Assembly: GCA_002311655.1 (NCBI GenBank)
Contig: DBYZ01000012.1
Span: 53,040-117,039, forward strand
Direction: 5' to 3'
Length of the DNA: 64,000 nucleotides
Source of the DNA: Bacteroidales bacterium UBA1173
GTDB taxonomy: Bacteria > Bacteroidota > Bacteroidia > Bacteroidales > F082
Made by a program: the position numbers and the translations under genes. Position 1 is the stretch's first letter. Every line of letters begins with the position of its first letter. Under the pieces are notes generated by a model that saw only the letters and a list, made by a program, of their open reading frames with translations, was not told the origin of the DNA and made no database searches. This document shows positions 33,871 to 41,283 of the stretch, piece after piece.

Positions 33871-36386
33871 AGAAATTAGTTTTTTTTGCGATAGTGTTTT
33901 TATCATGCCAAGGCGTTTTTGCACAACACATTAGCCTTAGCAAAGCTGAAATTGAGGAATATTCCCAGCAGATCCGCGTGATGACGAGGTATCTGGAGGA
34001 GACATTCTCTTTCATTGGAAATCCAGAAGCCACAGCACAGGAAAAAGATATAGTGTTTAAGGAAAGTTACGCAAAAATCTTCAAAGACGACAAAGTCCAG
34101 ATTGAAGACGACCTCGACGACAACCGCAGTACCTATATAAATAAGGATGTTCAGGCATATCTGAAAGACATCGATTTCTTCTTTAAAGACATTAAATTCA
34201 CATTAAAAGTTGACGATATCGTCCCGCAGACAAACGAATTCGGCGAAACCTATTTCAAGGTGACGATGATGAGAACCATCGCAGGCCATAATATCGTCGG
34301 CGACACCGTGTTCAACACCTGCAAACGTTTCATGGAAGTTAATGTGGATCCATCCAAAAAAGACATAAAAATAGTTAGCATGTATACCACTAAACCTAAT
34401 GAGACTGAAGAACTTAGGACTTGGTGGAACAGAATGGCGACAGCCTGGAAAGTATATTTCGGAGAGGACCAGTATATCGCCGACTCAGTTGAACTAAAAG
34501 ACATCAACCATATATATCGCGACTCGATTGTTGTTGTAAACGACAGTCTTCAGGAAAGCACAATCGCCACCGACATGTCGGTTTTATACGAAAAACTCAC
34601 AAGTTTGACGAAAAAAACCGACATTGACATCAGTTTTAACTCTTTGATTCACTCTCTCGACCCGCTTTACGAGTTTTCAGAACTGCAAAACCTTGATATT
34701 TCAAATACAGATATCGAAGACATCTCCCCTATCAGAAATCTGAACAAAATCAATAAGTTAGACATCAGTAACACAGCAATAACGGATATATCCGACCTCA
34801 GATACACCAACGATATCAAAAATCTGAGAGCTGATAATATAAGACTCAACGACATTGAAATCATAGGACTTTACCATCAGTTGACAAACTTGTCATTGAG
34901 CAACACTGACATTGAAGATATCAGTATTTTGAGCAACTGCGGGATGCTGACAGACCTCAACATTTCAGGCTCAAAAGTCACAAGCCTCGATTCGATTGAA
35001 CTGCCGAAATCGTTGCGTTACATCAACATCAGCGGAACCGAGATTTCAGACCTCACACCACTTGAAAATCTCGAGAACATGCAGGTTTTAATTGTTGACG
35101 ACACACATGTAAGTGATTTGTCGCCGCTTTCAAACTTGATGAAACTCAATGAATTGCAGTGCAGAAACACAGAAGTCAACGACCTTATGCCTTTAAAGGA
35201 CCTTCCGCAACTCGTTAGAATTTATTGCGACAACACACAGATTGACTCAGAAAAAGCCGACCTTTTCAGACAAGAGAATCAGAATGTGATGGTCATTTAT
35301 GAGACGAAGGCGTTGCAAGACTGGTGGGACAGACTACATGTTTCGTGGAAAAAGGTGTTTTCGACACAATGCAATACCGACGTGAATCCAAGTCCTGAGG
35401 AGCTTCATGCCATCATCAGCATGACATCGCTCACTTTGGATCCGTTCTTCATGGATGCCATGCCTATTGAGCGACTCACAAATCTTGAGCGTCTCAACAT
35501 TGAAAACACAAAAATCGTTGACCTCGCTCCGCTTCACGGCTTGCACAACTTGAAATATCTCAACCTTAAAAACACCAAAGTCAACACTCTGTTACCGATT
35601 GAAAACCTGAGCAACCTTCAGGAAATCAATATTGAAAACACGAGCATTTGGAACCTTGAGCCACTATGCAAGATGAACAATCTCGTGTTGGTGAACGCAG
35701 AAAACTCTAAAGTCAAGTCGGAGCAAGCATTTGCGTTGAAATCAGCCCAGCCCAAAGTGATGATAATCTATCAGACTGATGAGTTGAGGACTTGGTGGAA
35801 CATGCTCGACAACAACTGGCGCGAGGTGTTCAGAGGCATCGTAGAGATGGATTCAAATCCGACAGCTTTGCAGCTTCAAACCGTTGCCAATATTGAAGAA
35901 ATCATCATCGACTCAAAGACTGTCATCACAAGTTTGGAGCCATTGACCAAGCTTTTGTACCTTAAGAAGCTGGTTATCAAGGAGAACCATATCACCGATT
36001 TGAGTCCGTTAAGCGATTTGAAACAGCTGCAAGAGCTGAATATCAATGGAAATGCAATCAATGATCTTAGTGTTTTGGCAAAAGTGAAAACCTTGGAAGT
36101 GCTTTCAATTGAGAACACCAGCATTATTGACCTCAATCCGCTAGAGAACATGAAGAAGCTTCGTGTTTTGGACATTGCCAACACTAACATCAAGAATATC
36201 AAGGTATTATCGAATTGCGCTGCGCTTGAGGAGCTGAATATCGCAAACACAAATGTCAGAAGTTTGTCTCCTGTCGATAAAATCAGTACGTTAAGATACA
36301 TCAAGGCGTTCAGCACCAAGATTAAGGCGAAAGAGATCGAAGCTTTGAGAAGCAAACGTCCAGAGCTGAATATTATCTATCATTAA
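33867..36386 (+). CDS. Secreted modular leucine-rich-repeat protein
   Basis: An 839-residue protein with signal peptide (FFAIVFLSCQGVFAQ) and an NTF2-like N-terminal domain (residues about 20-165). Three modules follow, each opened by a Trp-Trp motif: ELRTWWNRMATAWKVYF (about residue 181), ALQDWWDRLHVSWKKVF (482) and ELRTWWNMLDNNWREVF (638). Each is followed by 22-residue leucine-rich repeats of the SDS22/internalin type such as LQNLDISNTDIEDISPI. Each LRR block closes with a sequence ending in IIY or VIY, and the protein ends in LNIIYH at the place where a fourth module would begin. No sorting domain is visible. It is probably a periplasmic or surface binding protein. Confidence 0.8.
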   Translation: MKKLVFFAIVFLSCQGVFAQHISLSKAEIEEYSQQIRVMTRYLEETFSFIGNPEATAQEKDIVFKESYAKIFKDDKVQIEDDLDDNRSTYINKDVQAYLKDIDFFFKDIKFTLKVDDIVPQTNEFGETYFKVTMMRTIAGHNIVGDTVFNTCKRFMEVNVDPSKKDIKIVSMYTTKPNETEELRTWWNRMATAWKVYFGEDQYIADSVELKDINHIYRDSIVVVNDSLQESTIATDMSVLYEKLTSLTKKTDIDISFNSLIHSLDPLYEFSELQNLDISNTDIEDISPIRNLNKINKLDISNTAITDISDLRYTNDIKNLRADNIRLNDIEIIGLYHQLTNLSLSNTDIEDISILSNCGMLTDLNISGSKVTSLDSIELPKSLRYINISGTEISDLTPLENLENMQVLIVDDTHVSDLSPLSNLMKLNELQCRNTEVNDLMPLKDLPQLVRIYCDNTQIDSEKADLFRQENQNVMVIYETKALQDWWDRLHVSWKKVFSTQCNTDVNPSPEELHAIISMTSLTLDPFFMDAMPIERLTNLERLNIENTKIVDLAPLHGLHNLKYLNLKNTKVNTLLPIENLSNLQEINIENTSIWNLEPLCKMNNLVLVNAENSKVKSEQAFALKSAQPKVMIIYQTDELRTWWNMLDNNWREVFRGIVEMDSNPTALQLQTVANIEEIIIDSKTVITSLEPLTKLLYLKKLVIKENHITDLSPLSDLKQLQELNINGNAINDLSVLAKVKTLEVLSIENTSIIDLNPLENMKKLRVLDIANTNIKNIKVLSNCAALEELNIANTNVRSLSPVDKISTLRYIKAFSTKIKAKEIEALRSKRPELNIIYH

Positions 36387-36395
36387 GATTATCAA

Positions 36396-37298
36396 TCAGA
36401 TAATCCATGTGATTGGGAATTCATGCTCTTTCATGAATACCTCTGTCGCTTCTTTATCGTCGGCGAAACCAAGGAAATAACCGCCGCCGCCAGAGCCACA
36501 AATCTTTATCTGGAAATGCACGTCTTTTCGTTTCAGCGAGAAGAGCGGAAGCATGTTGTCGGTAATCATTGGACGAAGCATAACTGTCTGATAATAAGAT
36601 AATTGTGCCAAATCATCGAAGAATTTATCGACATCTCCAGAGACTAATGAATCGATGCAGCGACCTACAAAAGGATAATAAAGCTCGTTGAAAGCTTTCA
36701 GGTAGCGTGGATCTTCACGTTGCTGTTTGAAATAGTTGACAAGAGTCTTCGTCTCGCTCTTTATCTTACTGTCTATCAAGAAGATATGGATATTTTCCGG
36801 GATAAAATCTTTATCCAGGACCTGCACTTTCTTATCTTCGGTGAGGATAAACGGCTTGCCAAGATAACATTGCAGCGGGTCGAGTCCGGAGCTGCTGCCG
36901 TGGAAGCAGTTTTCCATGTCGCCGAGGAACTTTTTAAGCACTATCAGATCTTCGATTTCCTTTGATTTGAAGCGGTCGTAGACAGCAGCAGTGAGTGCGC
37001 CGGAGCTTCCCACTCCATAACCTGAAGGTATGCAGGAGTCAAGGAACAAACCTTTCTTGAGCTCAGCTCTAAACTTCTCAATATCAATATTTTCAGTAAA
37101 ATATTTATCACTTTCAAGATAATTGGCAAAGGCGTGCAGGCTGCGATTCGAAGAGTAGTTTTTCTTGCCATGGTTGCGCCAGATATAGTCCCAATGCGAC
37201 TCGCCGGTGTAAAGAGGCATGAGCAGTGCCGGAGAGCCGAAAATCATCGAGTATTCTCCAAAAAGAATCACCTTGCCGTAATATTTTTTTATTTCCAT
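36396..37298 (-). CDS. mvk: Mevalonate kinase (GHMP kinase family)
   Basis: A 300-residue GHMP kinase. It has the N-terminal motif KVILFGEYSMIFGSPAL, the ATP loop IPSGYGVGSSGALTAAVY and the C-terminal motif KICGSGGGGYFLGF. HGSSSGLDPLQCYLG matches the HGTPSGID-like motif of mevalonate kinase and related phosphomevalonate kinases. It follows diphosphomevalonate decarboxylase after 13 bases, so it belongs to the mevalonate route to isopentenyl diphosphate. Phosphomevalonate kinase cannot be excluded. Confidence 0.8.
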   Translation of the reverse strand: MEIKKYYGKVILFGEYSMIFGSPALLMPLYTGESHWDYIWRNHGKKNYSSNRSLHAFANYLESDKYFTENIDIEKFRAELKKGLFLDSCIPSGYGVGSSGALTAAVYDRFKSKEIEDLIVLKKFLGDMENCFHGSSSGLDPLQCYLGKPFILTEDKKVQVLDKDFIPENIHIFLIDSKIKSETKTLVNYFKQQREDPRYLKAFNELYYPFVGRCIDSLVSGDVDKFFDDLAQLSYYQTVMLRPMITDNMLPLFSLKRKDVHFQIKICGSGGGGYFLGFADDKEATEVFMKEHEFPITWII

Positions 37299-37311
37299 GC
37301 TAGTAATTGTA

Positions 37312-38337
37312 TTATTTCACATTATTTTGCACAACATCGTCAATGAATTGATTATCATGACAATATTGTAAAAGAGTATCATTTATAAACTGTTTGACTT
37401 GATTGTCGCAGGCATCAGGATAGAGCAGATGCACGTTAGGACCCGCGTCGAGGGTGAAGCATGCAGGGACCTTGGTCTCGTGACGGAACTCGCGCACTAA
37501 ATCGATGATTTTCATGGTATTAGGCTCCATCAGTTTGTAAGAAGGCGTTGACGTTGCCATCATCTCATGCAGTTGCAGAGCCTCAGCCTCGGCGATGTCG
37601 ATAAACTCTGTTATGTCGCCGTTTTTCAGCACTTTCAGCAGACGTTCTGTGTTTTCGCGCGCGGTGGCATAACGCTGTTCCGCCAGAGGATGTCCGTTCA
37701 TGAGCGAGTGTCCGACGCGTGACGAGACGCTTTTTTCTTTATTTGAGACTATCAGGATGCTATCGTGATATGATTTAAAGACAGGATGCACCATGTTTTC
37801 CAGTGGCACCGCATAATCATCGGAGCTGTCGGGAACTGAGGGCGTAGCACCCCACAATGACATTACCGGGAACACTGAGCGTGCCGCACTGCCTGATGCA
37901 AGGCGTGAAAGAAACGATGCCTTGCGCATATCAAGTGGCGTAACATCTTGATTTACAATCTTTTCAATCTTCAAAAGACATAACACCAATGCGCTCATCG
38001 AGGCGGCACTTGATGCGATACCCGATGAATGAGGAAAAGAATTGCTGCTCTCAATTTCTAGGTCGATACCTTTTAAAAAACCAAAATATTGTTGATTATC
38101 AATAAGATACTTCTCTATTTTTTCTTGAAACTTAGGAGTCTCCTTGCCTTCAAAAAGGAAACGCATGGAATAATTCTCACCGGAGTTTGGGCAAACTTTT
38201 ATATGCGTTTCGGTATGACAGCGGCTCAAAGTAAAGCTTATTGACGGATTGTTTGGCAACTGATTACCATGTTTACCCCAATACTTCACAATGGCAATAT
38301 TTGAAGGAGAAACCGATGAAACTGAGAACTCGTTCAT
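37312..38337 (-). CDS. mvaD: Diphosphomevalonate decarboxylase
   Basis: A 341-residue GHMP-superfamily enzyme that converts diphosphomevalonate with ATP to isopentenyl diphosphate. The N-terminus SPSNIAIVKYWGKHGNQLP is the family hallmark; it is followed by SSGIASSAASMSALVLCL (phosphate loop with catalytic Ser) and RLASGSAARSVFPVMSLW. The basic residue and Asp of the active site lie in CFTLDAGPNVHLLYP near the C-terminus. It heads a two-gene operon with the kinase. Confidence 0.93.
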   Translation of the reverse strand: MNEFSVSSVSPSNIAIVKYWGKHGNQLPNNPSISFTLSRCHTETHIKVCPNSGENYSMRFLFEGKETPKFQEKIEKYLIDNQQYFGFLKGIDLEIESSNSFPHSSGIASSAASMSALVLCLLKIEKIVNQDVTPLDMRKASFLSRLASGSAARSVFPVMSLWGATPSVPDSSDDYAVPLENMVHPVFKSYHDSILIVSNKEKSVSSRVGHSLMNGHPLAEQRYATARENTERLLKVLKNGDITEFIDIAEAEALQLHEMMATSTPSYKLMEPNTMKIIDLVREFRHETKVPACFTLDAGPNVHLLYPDACDNQVKQFINDTLLQYCHDNQFIDDVVQNNVK

Positions 38338-38362
38338 ATTTAATTTTGTTTCAATTATGATG

Positions 38363-38370
38363 CAAAAATA
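38363..38370 (-). promoter_or_regulatory. -7 box for mvaD-mvk
   Basis: The minus strand reads TATTTTTG, 25 bases upstream of the mvaD ATG. It is divergent from the DUF4837 promoter. Confidence 0.5.
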
Positions 38371-38415
38371 ACGAATTTTTTAATTAAAAATATAACAAAT
38401 TTAGAAATTTTACGT

Positions 38416-38423
38416 TAATTTTG
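38416..38423 (+). promoter_or_regulatory. -7 box for the DUF4837 gene
   Basis: TAATTTTG matches TAnnTTTG and ends 13 bases before the first possible ATG (38437) and 22 before the second (38446). Confidence 0.5.
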
Positions 38424-38445
38424 TAACGTCATTTAAATGCATACT

Positions 38446-39441
38446 ATGAAAAGATTACTTTTATCTGTTTTGATAATCGCTGTGGCGATTGCATCTGTTT
38501 CTTGTTCAGAAAAGAAAGTTGAGCAACGCAAAGACCGTTCAGTAGGCGGCACTTCCGAGGTTTTGTTTGTGACACAAAACGACGACCAGTGGAATGGCGC
38601 TATGGGACAGGCTGTCCGCGACTTCTTCGAGGAAGATCAGTACGGACTTCCGCAGCCAGAAAAGAATTTCAGGGTGGCTCATATCAACGTCAACGCACTC
38701 AACGATATGTTCAAAAAACACCGCAACCTCATCATCGGCGAGATCATACACGATTTGCCGAACCCGATTATTGAGACACAGACCGACTGGCAGTCTGCAC
38801 CGCAATATGCCATAAGAATCAAGGCAAAAGATGCCGAGACATGGGTGAAAGTGTTTGATAGTCAGAAAGATGAGCTGAAAAACATTTTCGACAAAAACGA
38901 ACGCGCCCGTTTCATGGATTTCTTCCGTCCGATGTTAAACACCAAGGTTGTTGAAACCCTGAAATCGGTTTACGGCATCTCGATGACGGTACCTGAAGGA
39001 TATTATGTCGCAACCAACAAAGACTATTGCACATGGCTCAGAAAAGAGGAGGCTGACAAGAGTTTAGGCTTGATAATCTATCAGTTACCATACAAAAGCA
39101 CCGATGATTTAAGTGAGGCTCGCCTCATCAAGGTTTGCGATTCCATCACACAAAAATACATCCCGGGACCTTCTGACGGCAGCTACATGACTTTGGACAA
39201 AGAGTTTGTGAAACCTGTTTTCAAGGTCATTCCTGACTTTCCTGCAGGTTATGCTGTTGAGATGCGCGGACAATGGAACACCGTCGGCGATTTTATGGGC
39301 GGACCATACGTCGCTTATACCGTCGTCAATCCGGAAGCCAACAAGCTCATCACTGTCTACGGATACATTTATTATCCTAACAAAGCGAAACGCGATTTGT
39401 TAAGACAGCTCGAGACAATCATCTGGAGCTTAAAGTTTTAA
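38446..39441 (+). CDS. DUF4837 family lipoprotein
   Basis: A 331-residue lipoprotein (VAIASVSCSEKK) of the Bacteroidetes DUF4837 family. The mature start GGTSEVLFVTQNDDQWNGAM and LPQPEKNFRVAHIN are family markers; the centre has VPEGYYVATNKDYCTWLRKE. The function is unknown. The ATG at 38446 starts the lipoprotein signal directly; an in-frame ATG at 38437 would add MHT. Its last 12 bases overlap the convergent transglycosylase gene. Confidence 0.8.
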   Translation: MKRLLLSVLIIAVAIASVSCSEKKVEQRKDRSVGGTSEVLFVTQNDDQWNGAMGQAVRDFFEEDQYGLPQPEKNFRVAHINVNALNDMFKKHRNLIIGEIIHDLPNPIIETQTDWQSAPQYAIRIKAKDAETWVKVFDSQKDELKNIFDKNERARFMDFFRPMLNTKVVETLKSVYGISMTVPEGYYVATNKDYCTWLRKEEADKSLGLIIYQLPYKSTDDLSEARLIKVCDSITQKYIPGPSDGSYMTLDKEFVKPVFKVIPDFPAGYAVEMRGQWNTVGDFMGGPYVAYTVVNPEANKLITVYGYIYYPNKAKRDLLRQLETIIWSLKF

Positions 39442-41166
39442 CTTCTGACCGACTTTCAGGTTATCGCTCTTAAGGTTGTTTTTCTTACGGATTGACTCAA
39501 CCGTAACGTTATACTTCTTGGCTATTTTAGACAGGTTATCGCCAGATTTCACTGTGTAGACAGTGTCACCTGAAGTCTTCGGCTTCGATGTGGTTGTCTG
39601 TTTCTCAGGCGGATACACTTTCAGTTTCTGTCCGACTTTGATGGTGTTGGATGTCAGATTATTCCATTTCTTCAAGTCTGTGACGGTACATTTATATTTC
39701 GCGGCGATTTTTCCTAATGTCTCGCCAGATTTCACCACGTGTGTAGTCTGCGTCGTCGAGCGTTCCACAGGTTTGGCGTTGCCAGCCTGAGCCATCGGGG
39801 CGCCTGAGCTGTACACTATGAGCTTCTGCCCTATCCTGAGGTTGTCGGATTTCAGGCCATTCCATGATCTAAGCTGATTGACGCCAACGTGATATTTCTT
39901 CGCGATACCGCTCAACGTCTCGCCTTTTTTCACGATATGGACGCTGCGGTCGGAGATTTGTTTCATCTGTTCCTGCAGCTTCTCCTTGTCAATGCCGCTC
40001 TTCGTCTTAAATGTGTAAAGATCCTTCTCCTTATCTATATATTCGCCGACATATTTTTCAGGAATTTGTAGTACGAGAGGCTTCTTATTCGTTGCCGGGA
40101 TTATAGATTTCGTATATTGAGGGTTGAAGAATTTGATATCTTCCATTGGGATACCCAACATCTCGTGAAGCTGGTCAAAATGAAGGGCATCGTGAACCAT
40201 CACCGTGTCGATGCCAGACTTGATTATACCTGGGTCGAGCGGACAGATGTTGTGTTCGGCAGGATAGTTCATCACATAATTCACAGCGATGAAGGCAGGC
40301 ACATAACCACGTGTCTCGCGAGGCAGATATGGCCAAATTGCCCAGTAATTCTTGATACCTCCGGCTCTGCGAATAGCTTTTTTCACGTTGCCGGCTCCAG
40401 AGTTATATGCAGCGAGTGCAAGGAACCAGTCGCCGAACATGGTGTAAAGGTCGTTGAGGTGCTGACATGCCGCTTCCGTCGATTTCAGTGGATCGTAACG
40501 GTCGTCAACGAGTGTGGTTACATTGAGTTTATAGACTTTTCCGGTGGCATACATAAACTGCCAGAGACCCTTGGCACCCGCCCACGAGCCAGCGCGCGGA
40601 TTAAGTGCCGACTCCACAACTGCCAAGTATTTCAACTCAAGAGGCATGTTATACTTGTCGAGAGTTGCCTCAAACAAAGGGAAATAAACATCTGCCAATC
40701 CCAGAATTCGCTCGGTTTTATCGCGTTTTTGAACTGCATAGACATCAATAAACGACTTCACATGTTTATTGTAAACCAGCTCAATAGTGGTATTCCGGTT
40801 CAGTTCCTCAATACGCTGTGCGTAGATACTGTCGGGATACGACGGGATATATCCTGGAGGATAGTTGCAAGTGTTGACCAGACTATTTTCAAAATATGGG
40901 ATAACTTTAAGAGTATCAATCATTTCCAACATATCCATCGACTCATCGACGATACCTTTTCCAGAGTTTTCATCGTCGAAAACCTTCTGGATCTGCTCCT
41001 GAATACTATCCGGAAGATTAGGGTTAATCGAGTCCAGTTCAAGGTCATAATCGAGGATAGAAGTGTCGATAGAATCGTTCATAAGACGCTGATTGACGAC
41101 GACGGTATCGTTAATTGTGTCGCCAACTTGCGCAAACATCAAGAAAACCAAAAGAATGCAGTTCAT
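39430..41166 (-). CDS. mltD: Membrane-bound lytic transglycosylase with three LysM domains (MltD-like)
   Basis: A 578-residue exported peptidoglycan-cleaving enzyme. The SLT domain (about residues 150-290) has the catalytic Glu in AVVESALNPRAGSWAGAKGL and the motif ALAAYNSGAGNVKKAI. Three LysM domains near residues 410-455, 475-520 and 535-578 (each like VKKGETLSGIAKKYHV) bind the glycan. The ATG at 41166 is chosen over a TTG six bases upstream. The signal peptide is short (CILLVFLMFAQ), and the first 130 mature residues are acidic and probably disordered. Confidence 0.92.
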   Translation of the reverse strand: MNCILLVFLMFAQVGDTINDTVVVNQRLMNDSIDTSILDYDLELDSINPNLPDSIQEQIQKVFDDENSGKGIVDESMDMLEMIDTLKVIPYFENSLVNTCNYPPGYIPSYPDSIYAQRIEELNRNTTIELVYNKHVKSFIDVYAVQKRDKTERILGLADVYFPLFEATLDKYNMPLELKYLAVVESALNPRAGSWAGAKGLWQFMYATGKVYKLNVTTLVDDRYDPLKSTEAACQHLNDLYTMFGDWFLALAAYNSGAGNVKKAIRRAGGIKNYWAIWPYLPRETRGYVPAFIAVNYVMNYPAEHNICPLDPGIIKSGIDTVMVHDALHFDQLHEMLGIPMEDIKFFNPQYTKSIIPATNKKPLVLQIPEKYVGEYIDKEKDLYTFKTKSGIDKEKLQEQMKQISDRSVHIVKKGETLSGIAKKYHVGVNQLRSWNGLKSDNLRIGQKLIVYSSGAPMAQAGNAKPVERSTTQTTHVVKSGETLGKIAAKYKCTVTDLKKWNNLTSNTIKVGQKLKVYPPEKQTTTSKPKTSGDTVYTVKSGDNLSKIAKKYNVTVESIRKKNNLKSDNLKVGQKLKL

Positions 41167-41186
41167 TTTCAATATTTTTTAAAGTG

Positions 41187-41194
41187 CAAAATTA
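41187..41194 (-). promoter_or_regulatory. -7 box for the mltD-like gene
   Basis: The minus strand reads TAATTTTG, 20 bases upstream of the ATG at 41166. It is divergent from the PPAD-like gene's box. Confidence 0.5.
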
Positions 41195-41237
41195 CAAAAA
41201 TTTTCAATAAAAATAACGCATATATCCAACAAATAAG

Positions 41238-41245
41238 TATCTTTG
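41238..41245 (+). promoter_or_regulatory. -7 box for the PPAD-like gene
   Basis: TATCTTTG is a perfect -7 match, 38 bases upstream of the ATG at 41284. Confidence 0.55.
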
Positions 41246-41283
41246 CACCCTAAAAATTAATATTTGAAATTAATCTTTAAAAA

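Noticed and set aside
36387..36405. GATTATC/GATAATC hairpin between the convergent LRR and mevalonate kinase genes, as a bidirectional terminator
   Set aside because: The stem is only 7 bp, AT-rich and lacks a T tract on either side; chance is likely.
36396..37298. Galactokinase or homoserine kinase for the GHMP kinase
   Set aside because: The operon with diphosphomevalonate decarboxylase and the overall pattern favour mevalonate-pathway kinase activity.
40117..41253. A 378-codon open frame on the plus strand opposite the lytic transglycosylase gene
   Set aside because: It is fully antisense to a gene with clear SLT and LysM domains; its product has no recognisable motif and it has no promoter.
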